From DATKQI01 sp035532755 (GTDB taxonomy: Bacteria > Pseudomonadota > Alphaproteobacteria > Acetobacterales > Acetobacteraceae), in NCBI GenBank assembly GCA_035532755.1, contig DATKQI010000139.1:1-6003 (forward strand): a stretch of 6,003 nt of DNA. The letters are read 5' to 3'. Below the pieces are notes generated by a model. The model was not told the origin of the DNA and did no database searches. It saw only the letters and a program-made list of their open reading frames with translations. Below, in pieces: positions 6,003 through 6,003 of the stretch. The position numbers and the translations under genes were made by a program. Each line of letters opens with the position of its first letter. Positions within the stretch are counted from its first letter, which is position 1.

Positions 6003-6003
6003 A

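Larger units (their letters stand above)
3044..6003 (+). mobile_element. Serine-recombinase mobile element (left part)
   Basis: Starting where the IS1634 transposase is cut off, everything on the plus strand fits one mobile unit: a promoter with palindromes, a small overlapping ORF, a large serine recombinase, a second small ORF and the ribosome binding site of a further gene at the window edge. The left end is inferred from loss of transposase similarity. The right end lies outside the window. No terminal repeat was found, so the extent is an inference. Confidence 0.5.

Noticed and set aside
1..6003. CRISPR array, tRNA or rRNA genes.
   Set aside because: No regularly spaced repeats and no tRNA- or rRNA-like conserved segments were seen on either strand.

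Overview
The window is GC-rich throughout, with proteobacterial gene families, Shine-Dalgarno starts and dense coding. The best guess is a high-GC alphaproteobacterium (Acetobacteraceae/Rhodospirillales or Bradyrhizobium-like). That rests on general resemblance of the proteins; nothing in the window, such as an rRNA gene, fixes the taxon. The left half is a metabolic and toxin-antitoxin segment read on the minus strand. The right half is a mobile-element segment read on the plus strand.

Left half (1-2523, minus strand, so transcription runs from high to low coordinates). A Phd/YefM-type antitoxin (2317-2523) overlaps a PIN-domain VapC-type toxin (1877-2320) by 4 nt. After 91 nt comes a PuuE/HpPgdA-like polysaccharide deacetylase-fold hydrolase (877-1785), and 77 nt later an aspartate/glutamate racemase-family enzyme (86-799). 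The last two are probably co-transcribed and may act together on an amino-acid, cyclic-amide or cell-wall substrate.

Middle (about 2545-3043). The antitoxin has lost its first residues. Its frame stays recognisable for about seven codons upstream of the only usable start (GTG), then runs into the end of an IS1634-family (IS4 superfamily) element. Only the C-terminal part of that transposase remains, beginning exactly at the catalytic glutamate. The homology stops at about 3043.

Right half (about 3044-6003, plus strand). This is an element built around a 732-aa large serine recombinase (3288-5486). A small ORF (3146-3361) overlaps the recombinase start, and another small ORF (5649-5996) follows it. 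A purine-rich AGGAAG at the window edge implies a further gene just outside. A consensus TTGACA box sits against two abutting perfect palindromes (3076-3090 and 3091-3101), and a 23-bp near-perfect palindrome (5617-5639) lies before the last ORF. These look like operator or recombinase-binding sites.

The most economical reading is a nested insertion: antitoxin interrupted by an IS1634-family element, itself interrupted by the serine-recombinase element. It predicts that the missing transposase N-terminus and antitoxin 5' end lie beyond position 6003.
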